Below the pieces are notes generated by a model. The model did no database searches. It saw only the letters and a program-made list of their open reading frames with translations, and had not been told where the DNA came from. A program made the translations under genes and the position numbers. This document shows, piece by piece, positions 1-9,900 of a DNA stretch of 64,000 nucleotides. Numbering within the stretch: position 1 is the stretch's first letter; the number at the start of each line of letters is the position of its first letter. The DNA is from Histomonas meleagridis (taxonomy: Eukaryota; Parabasalia; Tritrichomonadida; Dientamoebidae): NCBI GenBank assembly GCA_020186115.1, contig WSYJ01000147.1:1-64000 (forward strand), in the 5' to 3' direction.

Positions 1-623
1 TGTAGCACGAAGCTCACATAGCGCTGTGTGTGTGTGTGTAAATTATAATTTTCCTTAGATATATTTATATATTTAAGGCTTATACATGATAAAAATGCAT
101 TGCTTCCAATCGATAACATATTATCTCCAATATAAACTGTTTCTAATTTAGAGCAACCAGAAAATGCACTATTTTGGATGACATTCATTGAATTTGGTAA
201 TAAAATAGTTTGTAAATATGAACATCCAACGATAGTTCTATCAATCGTTCTAAGAGAATTTCCAAAATTAATAGATGTTAATTTGACGCAACCATAAAAA
301 GCAAAAGTATCACTTAAAGTAACATTATTTACTACGCTAATAGTCTCTAATTCGACACATTGGTAAAAAGAACGAGTTCCTACTGTTTCAACATAGCCTA
401 AAATTTCGACAGTATTTAATTTTGGCCATTCAGAAAATGAATTAGATGGAATTGTTGTAACATTTCCACCAATGAAAACATGAATTGATTTATTTCTAAA
501 TTGAGAATCAAATTCATTCGGATTAGTGATTTCAAGTGTTCCTGAAAAAGCCTCATATGAAGTAATAAAAAGAGATACTATTTGAAAATGTCTAATGCTT
601 TGACATAATAACAAGGAAACCAT
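1..623 (-). CDS. BspA-like TpLRR surface protein, partial (runs off left edge)
   Basis: The minus-strand frame is open from an ATG at 623 to base 1 with no stop, so the 3' part lies outside the window. An in-frame TGA lies just upstream of the ATG. About 207 residues are visible. After a weakly hydrophobic N-terminus they form Treponema-type leucine-rich repeats with the recurring pattern SFYQCVELETI, AFYGCVKLTSI, AFSGCSKLETVYIG. This is the BspA-like family, expanded in trichomonads and usually placed at the cell surface in adhesion. No transmembrane segment is seen; in this family it would be at the missing C-terminus. The family call is secure; a specific function is not claimed. Confidence 0.85.
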   Translation of the reverse strand, partial: MVSLLLCQSIRHFQIVSLFITSYEAFSGTLEITNPNEFDSQFRNKSIHVFIGGNVTTIPSNSFSEWPKLNTVEILGYVETVGTRSFYQCVELETISVVNNVTLSDTFAFYGCVKLTSINFGNSLRTIDRTIVGCSYLQTILLPNSMNVIQNSAFSGCSKLETVYIGDNMLSIGSNAFLSCISLKYINISKENYNLHTHTQRYVSFVL

Positions 624-634
624 CACTTTAATAA

Positions 635-636
<2 letters not shown>

Positions 637-687
<51 letters not shown>
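637..687. repeat. (TA)n microsatellite
   Basis: Uninterrupted TA dinucleotide tract just upstream of the BspA-like start. The rest of 624-1227 shows no supportable gene: the only longer frame there lacks an ATG and resembles nothing. A short GT tract also lies at about 25-39, inside the BspA-like frame. Confidence 0.95.
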
Positions 688-690
<3 letters not shown>

Positions 691-1227
691 TTTACATTAA
701 TTGTACATTGATTAATTTGTCTGCCAACAATCGTTACTACTGTGTAAATATTATTTATTATTGATTTAATCTCTCCAAGTTGTATACATTATTCTGTTAT
801 TGAAAATTAACCATATATGTATATATATACATTTAGTGGAAATAATAACCGGACCTATTGATAACTTTAATATTAAAATTTGTACAGTCATTAAATGAAT
901 ATATTGGTGCAAAAAAAAGTAGTTCCTATTCCCATCATTAGTCCTAAGAGTAACTGTTTCATATTCATACAAAAACATTTTAAAAATATGCAATATTAAA
1001 ACCGAACATATGTTCAATTGAGTTTGATGCAATATTAAACTTTAATGAAGTCGAATCACTCAATTCGATTTCTATGCTTTTTTTCAGAGGTTTATTTCCA
1101 CAATTATTGATTACTTTTTGAATCTATTTTGATCCCGTCGAATATAAAGGTTTGAAAAATTTCCTCCTACATCATTGAAAACTCCAATCGTTTTTTGGCG
1201 GACAAATAACCGCCATAAATTTTGTTT

Positions 1228-1234
1228 AACGGTT
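1228..1234 (+). promoter_or_regulatory. AACGGTT promoter motif
   Basis: The sequence TTTAACGGTTACACCAA ends directly at the TBC gene ATG (1242), with seven bases between motif and start. The same heptamer or its reverse complement lies close to several other starts in this window. It resembles the Myb-type core-promoter sites described in Trichomonas. Function is inferred from position and recurrence. Confidence 0.5.
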
Positions 1235-1241
1235 ACACCAA

Positions 1242-2207
1242 ATGGATGGAAATCAAAAAATAGATCGATTTGGTTGGTACTCAAGCAATTCTGATCAATA
1301 TGTAATTCCAGATGAACCAGAAAAGGAATATACACGTGAGATAAAATGGATTCAAATGATTTCAAATTGGGAATTATGGATTAAAAATAATCAAAGCGTT
1401 ATCTCCCGTAGAATCAAGAAAGGGATTCCAGATGCTGTTCGAAGTAAAGTCTGGGAATTATTAACAGAGGCAAATATTACAAAGCAAAAATTCCAAAATT
1501 CATATGAACATTACTTAAAGCTCCCACCACGTGAAGATTACGAAAGAATAGAAAGGGATCTCAATCGTACGTTTCCACAGATATCATTTTTTTCAAAACC
1601 AGATTTTATTCAAGCACTTCAAAATAATTTGCGAGCATATTGTCAATTTTCACCAGATGTAGGTTATTCCCAAGGCATGGCATTTCTCGATGCCATGTTT
1701 TTAATGTATTTTGATGAAGAAACATCCTTTTGGGCCTTCAATAATGTCATGATTGGAAAACGAACCAATCATATCGGCTTTTTCCAAAAAGGAGCTCCTC
1801 GTTTAATTGCTTCCACCCACATCTTTGAAGACCTTGTTCGTGAAGACTTTCCCTCAGTTATGTCAAATTTTGAAAATCGCAATATCAAATTCCACTTTTT
1901 CTGCACGAAATGGTTTCTTCCAGCTTTTTTATCCATGGAGTGGCCATCTGAAATGCAGCTCCGCATCTACGACATGTTTCTTTACTACGGACTTCGTTTT
2001 CTTTTGTCTTTTGGACTTGTGATAATAAAAGTCCACAAAAGCGAACTAAAGAAAATGTCGATGGAGGAGCTTCTCCCGTTGCTTCAAAACCCGGACAAGT
2101 CGGAGAAGATGGCGGACTGGCCGTCGATATTCTCTAAGCAACTTCCGAAGGTATTTATACCGAAGAAAAGATACAAAAAATTCTTGAAAAAATATAAAAT
2201 TCAATGA
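1242..2207 (+). CDS. TBC-domain Rab GTPase-activating protein
   Basis: 321 residues, starting at an ATG seven bases after a promoter motif. The protein is little more than a TBC domain: the N-terminal RKGIP-type motif is at about residues 58-63 (RIKKGIPDAVRSKVW), the arginine-finger motif IERDLNRTFP puts Arg at 109, and the glutamine-finger motif GYSQGM puts Gln at 144. Both catalytic fingers of the dual-finger mechanism are therefore present, so an active GAP for a Rab-type GTPase in membrane traffic is likely. The lysine-rich C-terminal tail may aid membrane or partner binding. The Rab substrate cannot be read from sequence. Confidence 0.93.
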   Translation: MDGNQKIDRFGWYSSNSDQYVIPDEPEKEYTREIKWIQMISNWELWIKNNQSVISRRIKKGIPDAVRSKVWELLTEANITKQKFQNSYEHYLKLPPREDYERIERDLNRTFPQISFFSKPDFIQALQNNLRAYCQFSPDVGYSQGMAFLDAMFLMYFDEETSFWAFNNVMIGKRTNHIGFFQKGAPRLIASTHIFEDLVREDFPSVMSNFENRNIKFHFFCTKWFLPAFLSMEWPSEMQLRIYDMFLYYGLRFLLSFGLVIIKVHKSELKKMSMEELLPLLQNPDKSEKMADWPSIFSKQLPKVFIPKKRYKKFLKKYKIQ

Positions 2208-2400
2208 AAATGTAAAAAAAAAAGAAAAATTTGTTTGAATAAAACTGTGTATAAGCGAATTTTTAATGATCATTAAAAGTATTATAGGTAATGTTCTTTA
2301 TGTTGTTGATTCATACATAAGAAGATAAATTTCGTTTGCGTTACAGTGCTTTATGACTTATGCGAAGTTTATTTATTAATAAAAATTAGATAACAACTCG

Positions 2401-2466
<66 letters not shown>

Positions 2467-2550
2467 GGAGTGAAAAATTGTCTACCTTGATATCAAGGAT
2501 GTCTTTCATAGAAGCTTTTTTCAACCTATAAAAAAAGCATGTATATACTA

Positions 2551-2593
<43 letters not shown>

Positions 2594-3089
2594 TAAATAT
2601 GAAATAATAACTTTGTATTTCACTCACAATGACTTTTTAAAGAGTCTTTTGTTTAAAACATATGTTTTAAACAACTTCCAATTTGATTCTATTTATAAAA
2701 GTTAAAATCTCCTTCATTTTAGGCAAAAAATGCCTTCTAGTGCAAGGATCATTATATATTTCCCCAAGCAATTCTTCGTAGTTGTATGAAAGTAGACAGT
2801 TTTTCACGGTGTCTTTATATATAAGTTCGAATTCATATGAATTAACATTAAAAATGTTCATCGAATTTTTTCAAAATACTGCACAAAAAACAAGATGGTT
2901 CTTTTTTGCTTCCTTTTAATTATTAGAAGGAATTTCTGAAAATTGATCAGATATATAACTCAAAATACACAAGTCGAAATTGAATAAAAAGATATGCCTA
3001 AACCCATCATTCAAATTTATCGACTTATTATATGCTTCAAGCAAAAATTAATAATTAAAAAATCAAAAGCAATTTTTCAAAATAAAAGT
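2208..3089. other. Intergenic region with two (TA)n tracts
   Basis: Two long TA microsatellites lie at 2403-2463 and 2552-2590. A 64-residue minus-strand frame with an ATG at 2861 (2667-2861) is possible but resembles nothing; I give it low weight as a gene. Confidence 0.8.
2667..2861 (-). CDS. Possible small hypothetical protein
   Basis: A 64-residue frame with an ATG start and fairly balanced composition (acidic, Tyr/Leu-rich) in an otherwise empty region flanked by TA repeats. No family is recognised and no AACGGTT or CCTTTT element sits at its start. It may be chance. Confidence 0.2.
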   Translation of the reverse strand: MNIFNVNSYEFELIYKDTVKNCLLSYNYEELLGEIYNDPCTRRHFLPKMKEILTFINRIKLEVV

Positions 3090-3683
3090 TTAATGCTTTC
3101 CACAAGCGATAGCTCCAGCACAAATCAATACAATTAATGGCAAAATAACAAATGGTATAAAGATTGGTGCATGGAAACAATAGAACACAATCCGATATGT
3201 TTTTGTTCTTTTGCATTCATTAGTCAAATATTCATCTAAAGCAGGTAAAAGCTGAGTTGAATTGGTTATACCATTTTTTCGCCTGAAAGAAAGTGAAGGA
3301 AAATAATTATAATAATATATTGCATTGTTTTTTTGAACAAAAGTGGCACCATTACAAGATGTTAAATCAGCAAGCAGTATTGTCGTGAGAACAAAATGAA
3401 CAACGCCAGCAATAAAGAACACCACATAAAATCCAATTGCAGCTCCCATAACCCCGCATGCAAGAAATAAAACAACAGTTACATTCGTAACAATGCATAT
3501 TGTGTCTGTTGCAATAATACCTTTGCTATATTTACTATTATCATTTGTAATCAATTTATAATAATCATCTCGTTTTATTTCCTGAGTTTCAACATAATAT
3601 TGTCCTAAGTATCCGACCATAGTTATGATCGTAAGAATCGCTCCTGGGATTGCATAGCATTGCGCGTCGCTAGAAGACCCCAT
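3090..3683 (-). CDS. Four-transmembrane (tetraspanin-like) protein
   Basis: 197 residues from an ATG at 3683. Four hydrophobic segments are visible: about residues 10-30 (AIPGAILTIITMVGYLG), 60-78 (TICIVTNVTVVLFLACGVMG), 80-104 (AIGFYVVFFIAGVVHFVLTT) and 168-194 near the C-terminus. A polar loop of about 60 residues separates the third and fourth. The layout matches the tetraspanin-type proteins common in trichomonads, but the diagnostic CCG motif of true tetraspanins is not seen, so the family is uncertain. An AACCGTT element 24 bases upstream (3708-3714) is a likely promoter site. Confidence 0.7.
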   Translation of the reverse strand: MGSSSDAQCYAIPGAILTIITMVGYLGQYYVETQEIKRDDYYKLITNDNSKYSKGIIATDTICIVTNVTVVLFLACGVMGAAIGFYVVFFIAGVVHFVLTTILLADLTSCNGATFVQKNNAIYYYNYFPSLSFRRKNGITNSTQLLPALDEYLTNECKRTKTYRIVFYCFHAPIFIPFVILPLIVLICAGAIACGKH

Positions 3684-3707
3684 TTTTCCTGGGAATTCAA
3701 TAGATAT

Positions 3708-3714
3708 AACCGTT
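3708..3714 (-). promoter_or_regulatory. AACGGTT promoter motif (minus strand)
   Basis: AACCGTT on the plus strand, i.e. AACGGTT in the direction of the four-TM gene, 24 bases before its ATG. Supported by recurrence at other starts in this window. Confidence 0.45.
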
Positions 3715-3980
3715 ACGCCATGGCGTGATTGAAAATTTCTATCGAAAAGGGTTAATTCAGTTCAAATATTGGAACACCCTTTTGACGAAACTTTTTGTAT
3801 AGCTTTGTAAACAATTCAATTAGCGTTTTTCCCCGCTTTAACGTATTAAAGGAACTCCCAATTTTTGAAAGAATTTGATCATATCGGTTTTTTGTTTGCT
3901 TTTTGATCGTCAGGGAAAAACGATAATTTCATGAAGAAGTTCTTCAGCAAATATTTATTATAAAATTAATTTATTATTTT

Positions 3981-6518
3981 CTATTTTTTATTTTGCATTG
4001 CTTCATTTACAGCGTTCATTACTTTTTCAACAATTTCTTTGTTTGTTATTAATATGTCTAATTCTCTTTCAAGAGAATTTGGAATACATTCAATTGCATT
4101 ACTTTCGACTAAAGCCTCAACAATTGGAATATTTTCAATTTTATCAAATGTCCCATTTTCATTAGCGAAATTAAAAATTATTGATGCAAGTAATTTTCCA
4201 TTTTCGTCATCATTTCTTTCATTACTAGTCAACACATAAGCGCACAAAGCCAACAAATTATCTTTCTTTTTGATTAAGTTTTCTATCAATTCATCTGTAC
4301 TCAAAACCCTATCGTCTTCTTCATCGTCGCAAGACACTTTTTGTAACTCAAACAATTTGAACTTTTTGTCAATTTCTTTTTGTAATTCATTTTCATCGAT
4401 AACATAACAACAAATCAAAGCTATTGAGCAAAAAGTCGAAGCCTGATCAAGTGTAAATGAGTTATTTTCGATTCCTTCCAATACGGCATTCCATAACAAA
4501 GAAATTGCTCTCTTAATTTCAACAGGTTCATCTGATATAGCGTTAAAAGCTTGAATTAACAAATCGTATTTATCACTAATGAAATCCGAAACTATTTTAT
4601 GAGTTTTTTGCGAAGAACCAATTTCAATAATATCAGCAACATAATTCTCATTATATAAACATAACAATATATTTATGATATAATCATCTCCATTCATATC
4701 ATAATATTCATCGACTTTCTTATAATCGTTTGTAATATGTATATACTTCGCTAACACTTCATAGATATTATATTTAACTCCAATAACTTCGCATTCATTT
4801 GGTAAATATTCGACAAGTTTTAATATGTTTTGGATATGTTCTTCATTTACTTTAAGTTTTAATGATATTTCACATACTTTTAAGTATTGTTCATGTGGAA
4901 TCTTATCGGGGTGTTGTAATGATGTGTCAATGATTTCATTAAGTTCGGGTAATATTAATACTTTCGATGGATATAAATATTGATTCGAATCATAATGTTC
5001 AAAACAAATTTGGATTAATGTAATTATTATTTCAAGAGATGAAAAGTTTTCATGCTCAAAATCTAATTTAACATTAAATAAAAATGAGTTAAGATCATTC
5101 TCAGTATTAAACTCAAAGATTTCGCTTTTGTCTTCAAATTGTTTCTTGAGTTCTCTAAGACATAAATAATTATATGCATTAATTTCAAAGTTATCGATAA
5201 GTTCGGGTGAATATAATGTATACATTTGAACAAGAAGTAAATGATCATTAAGTGAATCTTCAGTAAAACTCATTAATAAATCATGGTCAAATATTGAAAA
5301 TGATTCATCTGTAGGATTGGATTCACTTAATATTAAAAATGATTTATTACTCTTAAGTTTCTTGAAATAATGAAACGCTTTAGAAATAAGTCGAATTTGT
5401 TCTGGTAATAAATGTAACATTTCTTGTGGTGAGAGGACGTTAAGTTCATAATAACCGCTTTTGGCACAGCAAACCGAAACAGACCTCTGTGAAAAAGTGG
5501 AGGCTGTCATGATGTAGTCATCAAATGAATTAGATACATTAAGACAAAGAGATTGGACCTTTTCAGTAAAGACAAATACAAGCATTGTATACTTTTCACA
5601 AATACAACAGGTGTCTGAATCAACTCCAACTAAAAAGAGATTTGGTGAATCTGATGTGACTTTTCGTGTGGAAGTAACTGTAGGAGAAGTAATAACATCA
5701 GAAATACGAAGTAAAATTAAAAGAGATGAATCTGCTTTTGTAAGAATATAAGTTGTCGTTTGATAAGTGGAAATTGAAATTGGTGAGCCAGATGGAATTG
5801 AAACAGAGTTAACATATTCAAGTGTTTCAAGTGAAAAAACAGAAAGGCGATTCTTGGATACAGAATAAATGTAGTTTTGATCAGAAATGAAAATTTTGGA
5901 ATCTGATAATCGAGGTTGACGAAATGGATTCACATATAAAAGAGGATTAAACTTTTGAACTTCAAGCTCTTGAGAAGATATTTTAAGAAAAGTAGTGCTA
6001 TTATTTTCTGAGATTATTGCAAAAGTGTCATCTGAAATTGAACCCATGCATCTTATTGGTGATTCATTGGGAATATTAAATGCTTCAGGTTCTTCACAAT
6101 TTGGAACTAAAAAAAGAGAGCCATTTGTAACTTCAAATAAAAGGGAGATATTGGAATTTGAAGTTGAAAATGCTGCTTTTCCATTTGGAACAAAGCCAAT
6201 ATTTGGTAGGGCATATAAGCTTTCTTTGAGTGGGAACCAAAACTGTATTCCTGTTGAGGAAAATAAAGCAAAAATTAATGAATTTTCATCATAACCTTTA
6301 AACGATAAAGCCCACGTAATTTCAGTGGTGCTTCTTGACATTTGTGATGCCATATTTAATGCATTTGGAAATTGAATTTGATTCACAATTGTGCAAATAG
6401 AATCTTTTTGATTAAAATGAAGAGAATAAAGTGAACCTGTTTTTTGTGATCTTCCACCTACTTTTATTTCGTCATTAGGAAGAAATGAATAAGGATCTGT
6501 GCTCTTCGAAATGAACAT
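3981..6518 (-). CDS. Beta-propeller plus alpha-solenoid protein, nucleoporin-like
   Basis: 845 residues from an ATG at 6518. The N-terminal ~340 residues are strand-rich with repeated short blocks ending in aromatic or Ser/Thr-rich strands, as in a divergent propeller. The remaining ~500 are helical, acidic and repetitive (for example LLVQMYTLYSPELIDNF, then helix after helix to the C-terminus). This two-part layout is that of scaffold nucleoporins (Nup133/Nup155/Nup120 type) and some vesicle-coat subunits. No single motif decides between them, so the call is architectural. It is divergently arranged with the USP gene, sharing a gap of 382 bases. Confidence 0.5.
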   Translation of the reverse strand: MFISKSTDPYSFLPNDEIKVGGRSQKTGSLYSLHFNQKDSICTIVNQIQFPNALNMASQMSRSTTEITWALSFKGYDENSLIFALFSSTGIQFWFPLKESLYALPNIGFVPNGKAAFSTSNSNISLLFEVTNGSLFLVPNCEEPEAFNIPNESPIRCMGSISDDTFAIISENNSTTFLKISSQELEVQKFNPLLYVNPFRQPRLSDSKIFISDQNYIYSVSKNRLSVFSLETLEYVNSVSIPSGSPISISTYQTTTYILTKADSSLLILLRISDVITSPTVTSTRKVTSDSPNLFLVGVDSDTCCICEKYTMLVFVFTEKVQSLCLNVSNSFDDYIMTASTFSQRSVSVCCAKSGYYELNVLSPQEMLHLLPEQIRLISKAFHYFKKLKSNKSFLILSESNPTDESFSIFDHDLLMSFTEDSLNDHLLLVQMYTLYSPELIDNFEINAYNYLCLRELKKQFEDKSEIFEFNTENDLNSFLFNVKLDFEHENFSSLEIIITLIQICFEHYDSNQYLYPSKVLILPELNEIIDTSLQHPDKIPHEQYLKVCEISLKLKVNEEHIQNILKLVEYLPNECEVIGVKYNIYEVLAKYIHITNDYKKVDEYYDMNGDDYIINILLCLYNENYVADIIEIGSSQKTHKIVSDFISDKYDLLIQAFNAISDEPVEIKRAISLLWNAVLEGIENNSFTLDQASTFCSIALICCYVIDENELQKEIDKKFKLFELQKVSCDDEEDDRVLSTDELIENLIKKKDNLLALCAYVLTSNERNDDENGKLLASIIFNFANENGTFDKIENIPIVEALVESNAIECIPNSLERELDILITNKEIVEKVMNAVNEAMQNKK

Positions 6519-6900
6519 GGAAGAACCTATGAAATGTTATGTGAAAATGCCTCCAAATAAACGTCTTCGTGCAAAGTTAGAACTTCAAAACCTTCTTATT
6601 GTAACAAAATAAATTTATATTTACATAATAAATAAAATATCATAAAAATGATATTAAAATTAAATGAGTTCAGTTATTTTACTAGGTATATATGACAAAA
6701 AAAAATTAATGCAATTCCAATTTTATTTATTATAATATTAAACAATTTGGTTTCATTTTTATTTGAAAACGTCTTCAATTTTGATTTCTTATAAAATTTT
6801 GAGTTCAAATCTATTTAATCATGAAAAAAAGCAGATCAAATAGGGTGATGAAGGAAGTAAAATACTCAAAAAGTGCCTAAACCTACAACCAGCCAGTATT
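6519..6900. promoter_or_regulatory. Divergent intergenic region between solenoid and USP genes
   Basis: The starts at 6518 (minus) and 6901 (plus) face away from each other, so this stretch must hold both promoters. It is AT-rich and I see no AACGGTT or CCTTTT element next to either ATG. Confidence 0.6.
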
Positions 6901-9900
6901 ATGGCTGAAATCAAATTTCCAAACGAAGAGGATTTCAGCCATGAACAAAATGATGAGCTGGTTGTAAAAATAAAGGACTTAAGATCACGAGTTTTGGATT
7001 CCTTATTAAAAATACCTTTTTCAGATTATAGCAAATCTATGATTTTATTCTTAGAAAAGAAGTTACCAAACATTTGGAAGACAATAATACAAATAGAACG
7101 TCCTCCTAGATCCATTATGAATGAAATACAATCAATTTGCCAGCTTATCACCAAATTAGCTATTCATACAAATTTAAATCCATATTTAATTGAAGGTTTT
7201 ATTAAAACTTATGGGCCTGGATTTTCAGGCAACGAATTCCTTGAAATTGTTAATGTTTCTGATTCAGAAAAAGAAGAATTATTAAAATTCGATGATAATG
7301 AACAAATACTTAGGCAAAAAAAATTTCCTGGAACTTCAGCTATCAGATCTCTTACACAGAACATAATAAAATCCGGTATATTTACAAAAGCGGATGATAT
7401 GTTTATATCACATGAATTAACCACACAGCAACTTATCAAGCTTAATTCCCTTTTTGACACCATTGCTTTTGTTTTAAATCCCAAATATGTATCCATAATT
7501 TTTCCGAGATTAGTTGATTATACATTAACTTCATTAAAGAAAGGATATTCTCCAGAACTTGATCCACTCTGTACTTTTATTTCTTCTCATGGGATTTTTC
7601 TTAATACAGATCAAATTAATCAATCAATAAAATATTTTTGTATTGCACTTAATCATCCTCAATCAACCCAAGAATCGCAAATAACAATAATATCATCATT
7701 TTCTCGACTTTTGCCTTTTATTAATACCATTGAAGATGAGAATTTACTTAAAACAGCGTTAATGAAACAAGCATCAATACAAACCCAAAGTGAACCGTTA
7801 AATCGGCTTTCAAATTCTATCGTTACTTTAACATCAAAATTGCACTTTTCGAATAAAGATTTGATTTCAATTTTCACAGAAACGAATTTTTCAAGCAGTC
7901 AAAAAATTGAATGCGTTACAAAGGCCATTGAATCTATTGATCAACCATTAGATCTCGATGAATTAGCTAATGTCATATTACAACGTCAAGACGTTTCACT
8001 ACGCTTTTATTTTGATTTAATTACACGTGTAAAAGATCCTCAAATTTCACATCAACTTCTTGACACGGTATTAAATTTTACAGGAGATTCAAGTAATTTA
8101 AGTTGTTTAAATGGAGCAAAAGATAGTGAACAATTAACTAATTATGTCCATGAAATCCTTCAAGGGGATGATTTAATGAAAATATATTGTTTAGGGAAAA
8201 TCTTTTATTCTATTCCATATTTGAACACAACTAATGAGTATTTAATGCGTATAATTGAGTTATCTAAAGAACATAATGAGTTAATTCAAGAACTTTTAGA
8301 GTTTTCTAATATTCTTGATAATTTTGATTCGATGCCTATTATTATGATGTTATTTGAATGTATATTACAACAAGATCCTCAAGATGATTATGTTAATCAA
8401 CTTTATTTTATATTATCTGAATGGATCGAAAAGAAGTCTGTGATACCATCTGAACAAATATTAACAAAATTACTAGAAATCGATTATAAAAATTGTTCTA
8501 ATTCATTACCATTATTTCTTAATACTTTTTTATTAAGATGTGATGATTCATTATATAAACATATTTGTAATGTGTTATTTAAAATATTGAGTGATACAAT
8601 ACCTAAAAAACATTCGAATTGGTTTGTTAACACGATATTTTATTATATTCATGATAATACTCAAATGATGAAAAAGTTTGAAACTGAATTAATTAATTAT
8701 TTAAAAGATTCTGATAAAATTGATAATCTGATTTATATATTATATAATGCCGCAATATATGAAGCAGATTTTTATAATATTAAGTCGACTTTTGGTTATA
8801 TACAAAATTTTAAATTAATAATAAACGAAGTAAAATCCGAAAATTTTAAACTTTCATTTCATCCATTTCATTCTACACGACGTTTATATTATGCTATCTC
8901 TAAACATTTAGGCCGTAAACTCAACACTTTTAATATAGTAGTAACAGAAGGTACACAAGAAAAGTTATTACAATATTATATGCCATTACCATCGATATTA
9001 TTTAATCCCATCAAAGTAATTACTTTAAATATTAATGAATTGGAAGAACCTCCGCCACATTCAGAAGAAGAAGAAATATTTCCGACGTTTTTAACATTAA
9101 TATCTAAGAAAGTTTCAATTTTATTCCATTATTTAACAGATATAAATGAAACAACAGAAATATTATTTATGATTTTAACATTGTTTCAACCAATTAAACT
9201 TAATGCACAATATCCATTACAAAATATATTAATTGGAAATTGTACATCTGTTTTAGAGTATGGAGATTCGATTCGTATATTTCCATTTGCTATGTTTTCA
9301 TATGCATTTACTAACATTAAAAGTCAACCAATTTCAGAAGAAATATTTAAAGATATAATTAATATAATATCAAATCGAAGTTATGATGTAATTAGTTTAT
9401 TAATAACTATTTCAACGTTTAAAACATTATTTTCAACATATGAATTCGATAAAGAAATGATATTTAATTGTTTATTCCAAAACACAAATGAAATATTCCG
9501 TAATTCAATCATTCCATATATCTCTAAAACGAATGTTAATATTAATTCATTTATATCATTAATTGAATTAACAACTAAAAAAGAATTTCGAGCACGAACA
9601 AAACAATTTTATATTGCAATTAAATCACTTAATATTACAAACACAGAAATCTTTATACCATTTTATAAAGATTTACAACAATTTGAGTTTTCACATTATA
9701 ATGATATTGATGAAACATTTATTGGTTTAATATCATTAATCCCTAAAACAGAAGAAACAATTAGCTTAACGATAAATCGATTATTTTCACCACCAACATG
9801 TGATAACTTAACAGTACCTTTCATACATACTGAAGAAAGTTGGAATGCTGCATTACAATTTTTATTAACGCCAATAACAATCAAATATTTAAATCCATAT

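Noticed and set aside
766-1032. 88-codon minus-strand frame
   Set aside because: Begins at TTG, no ATG, low-complexity Ile/Tyr/Leu content, no promoter element.
2369-2623. Frame of alternating Tyr-Ile in the TA tracts
   Set aside because: Pure translation of (TA)n microsatellite.
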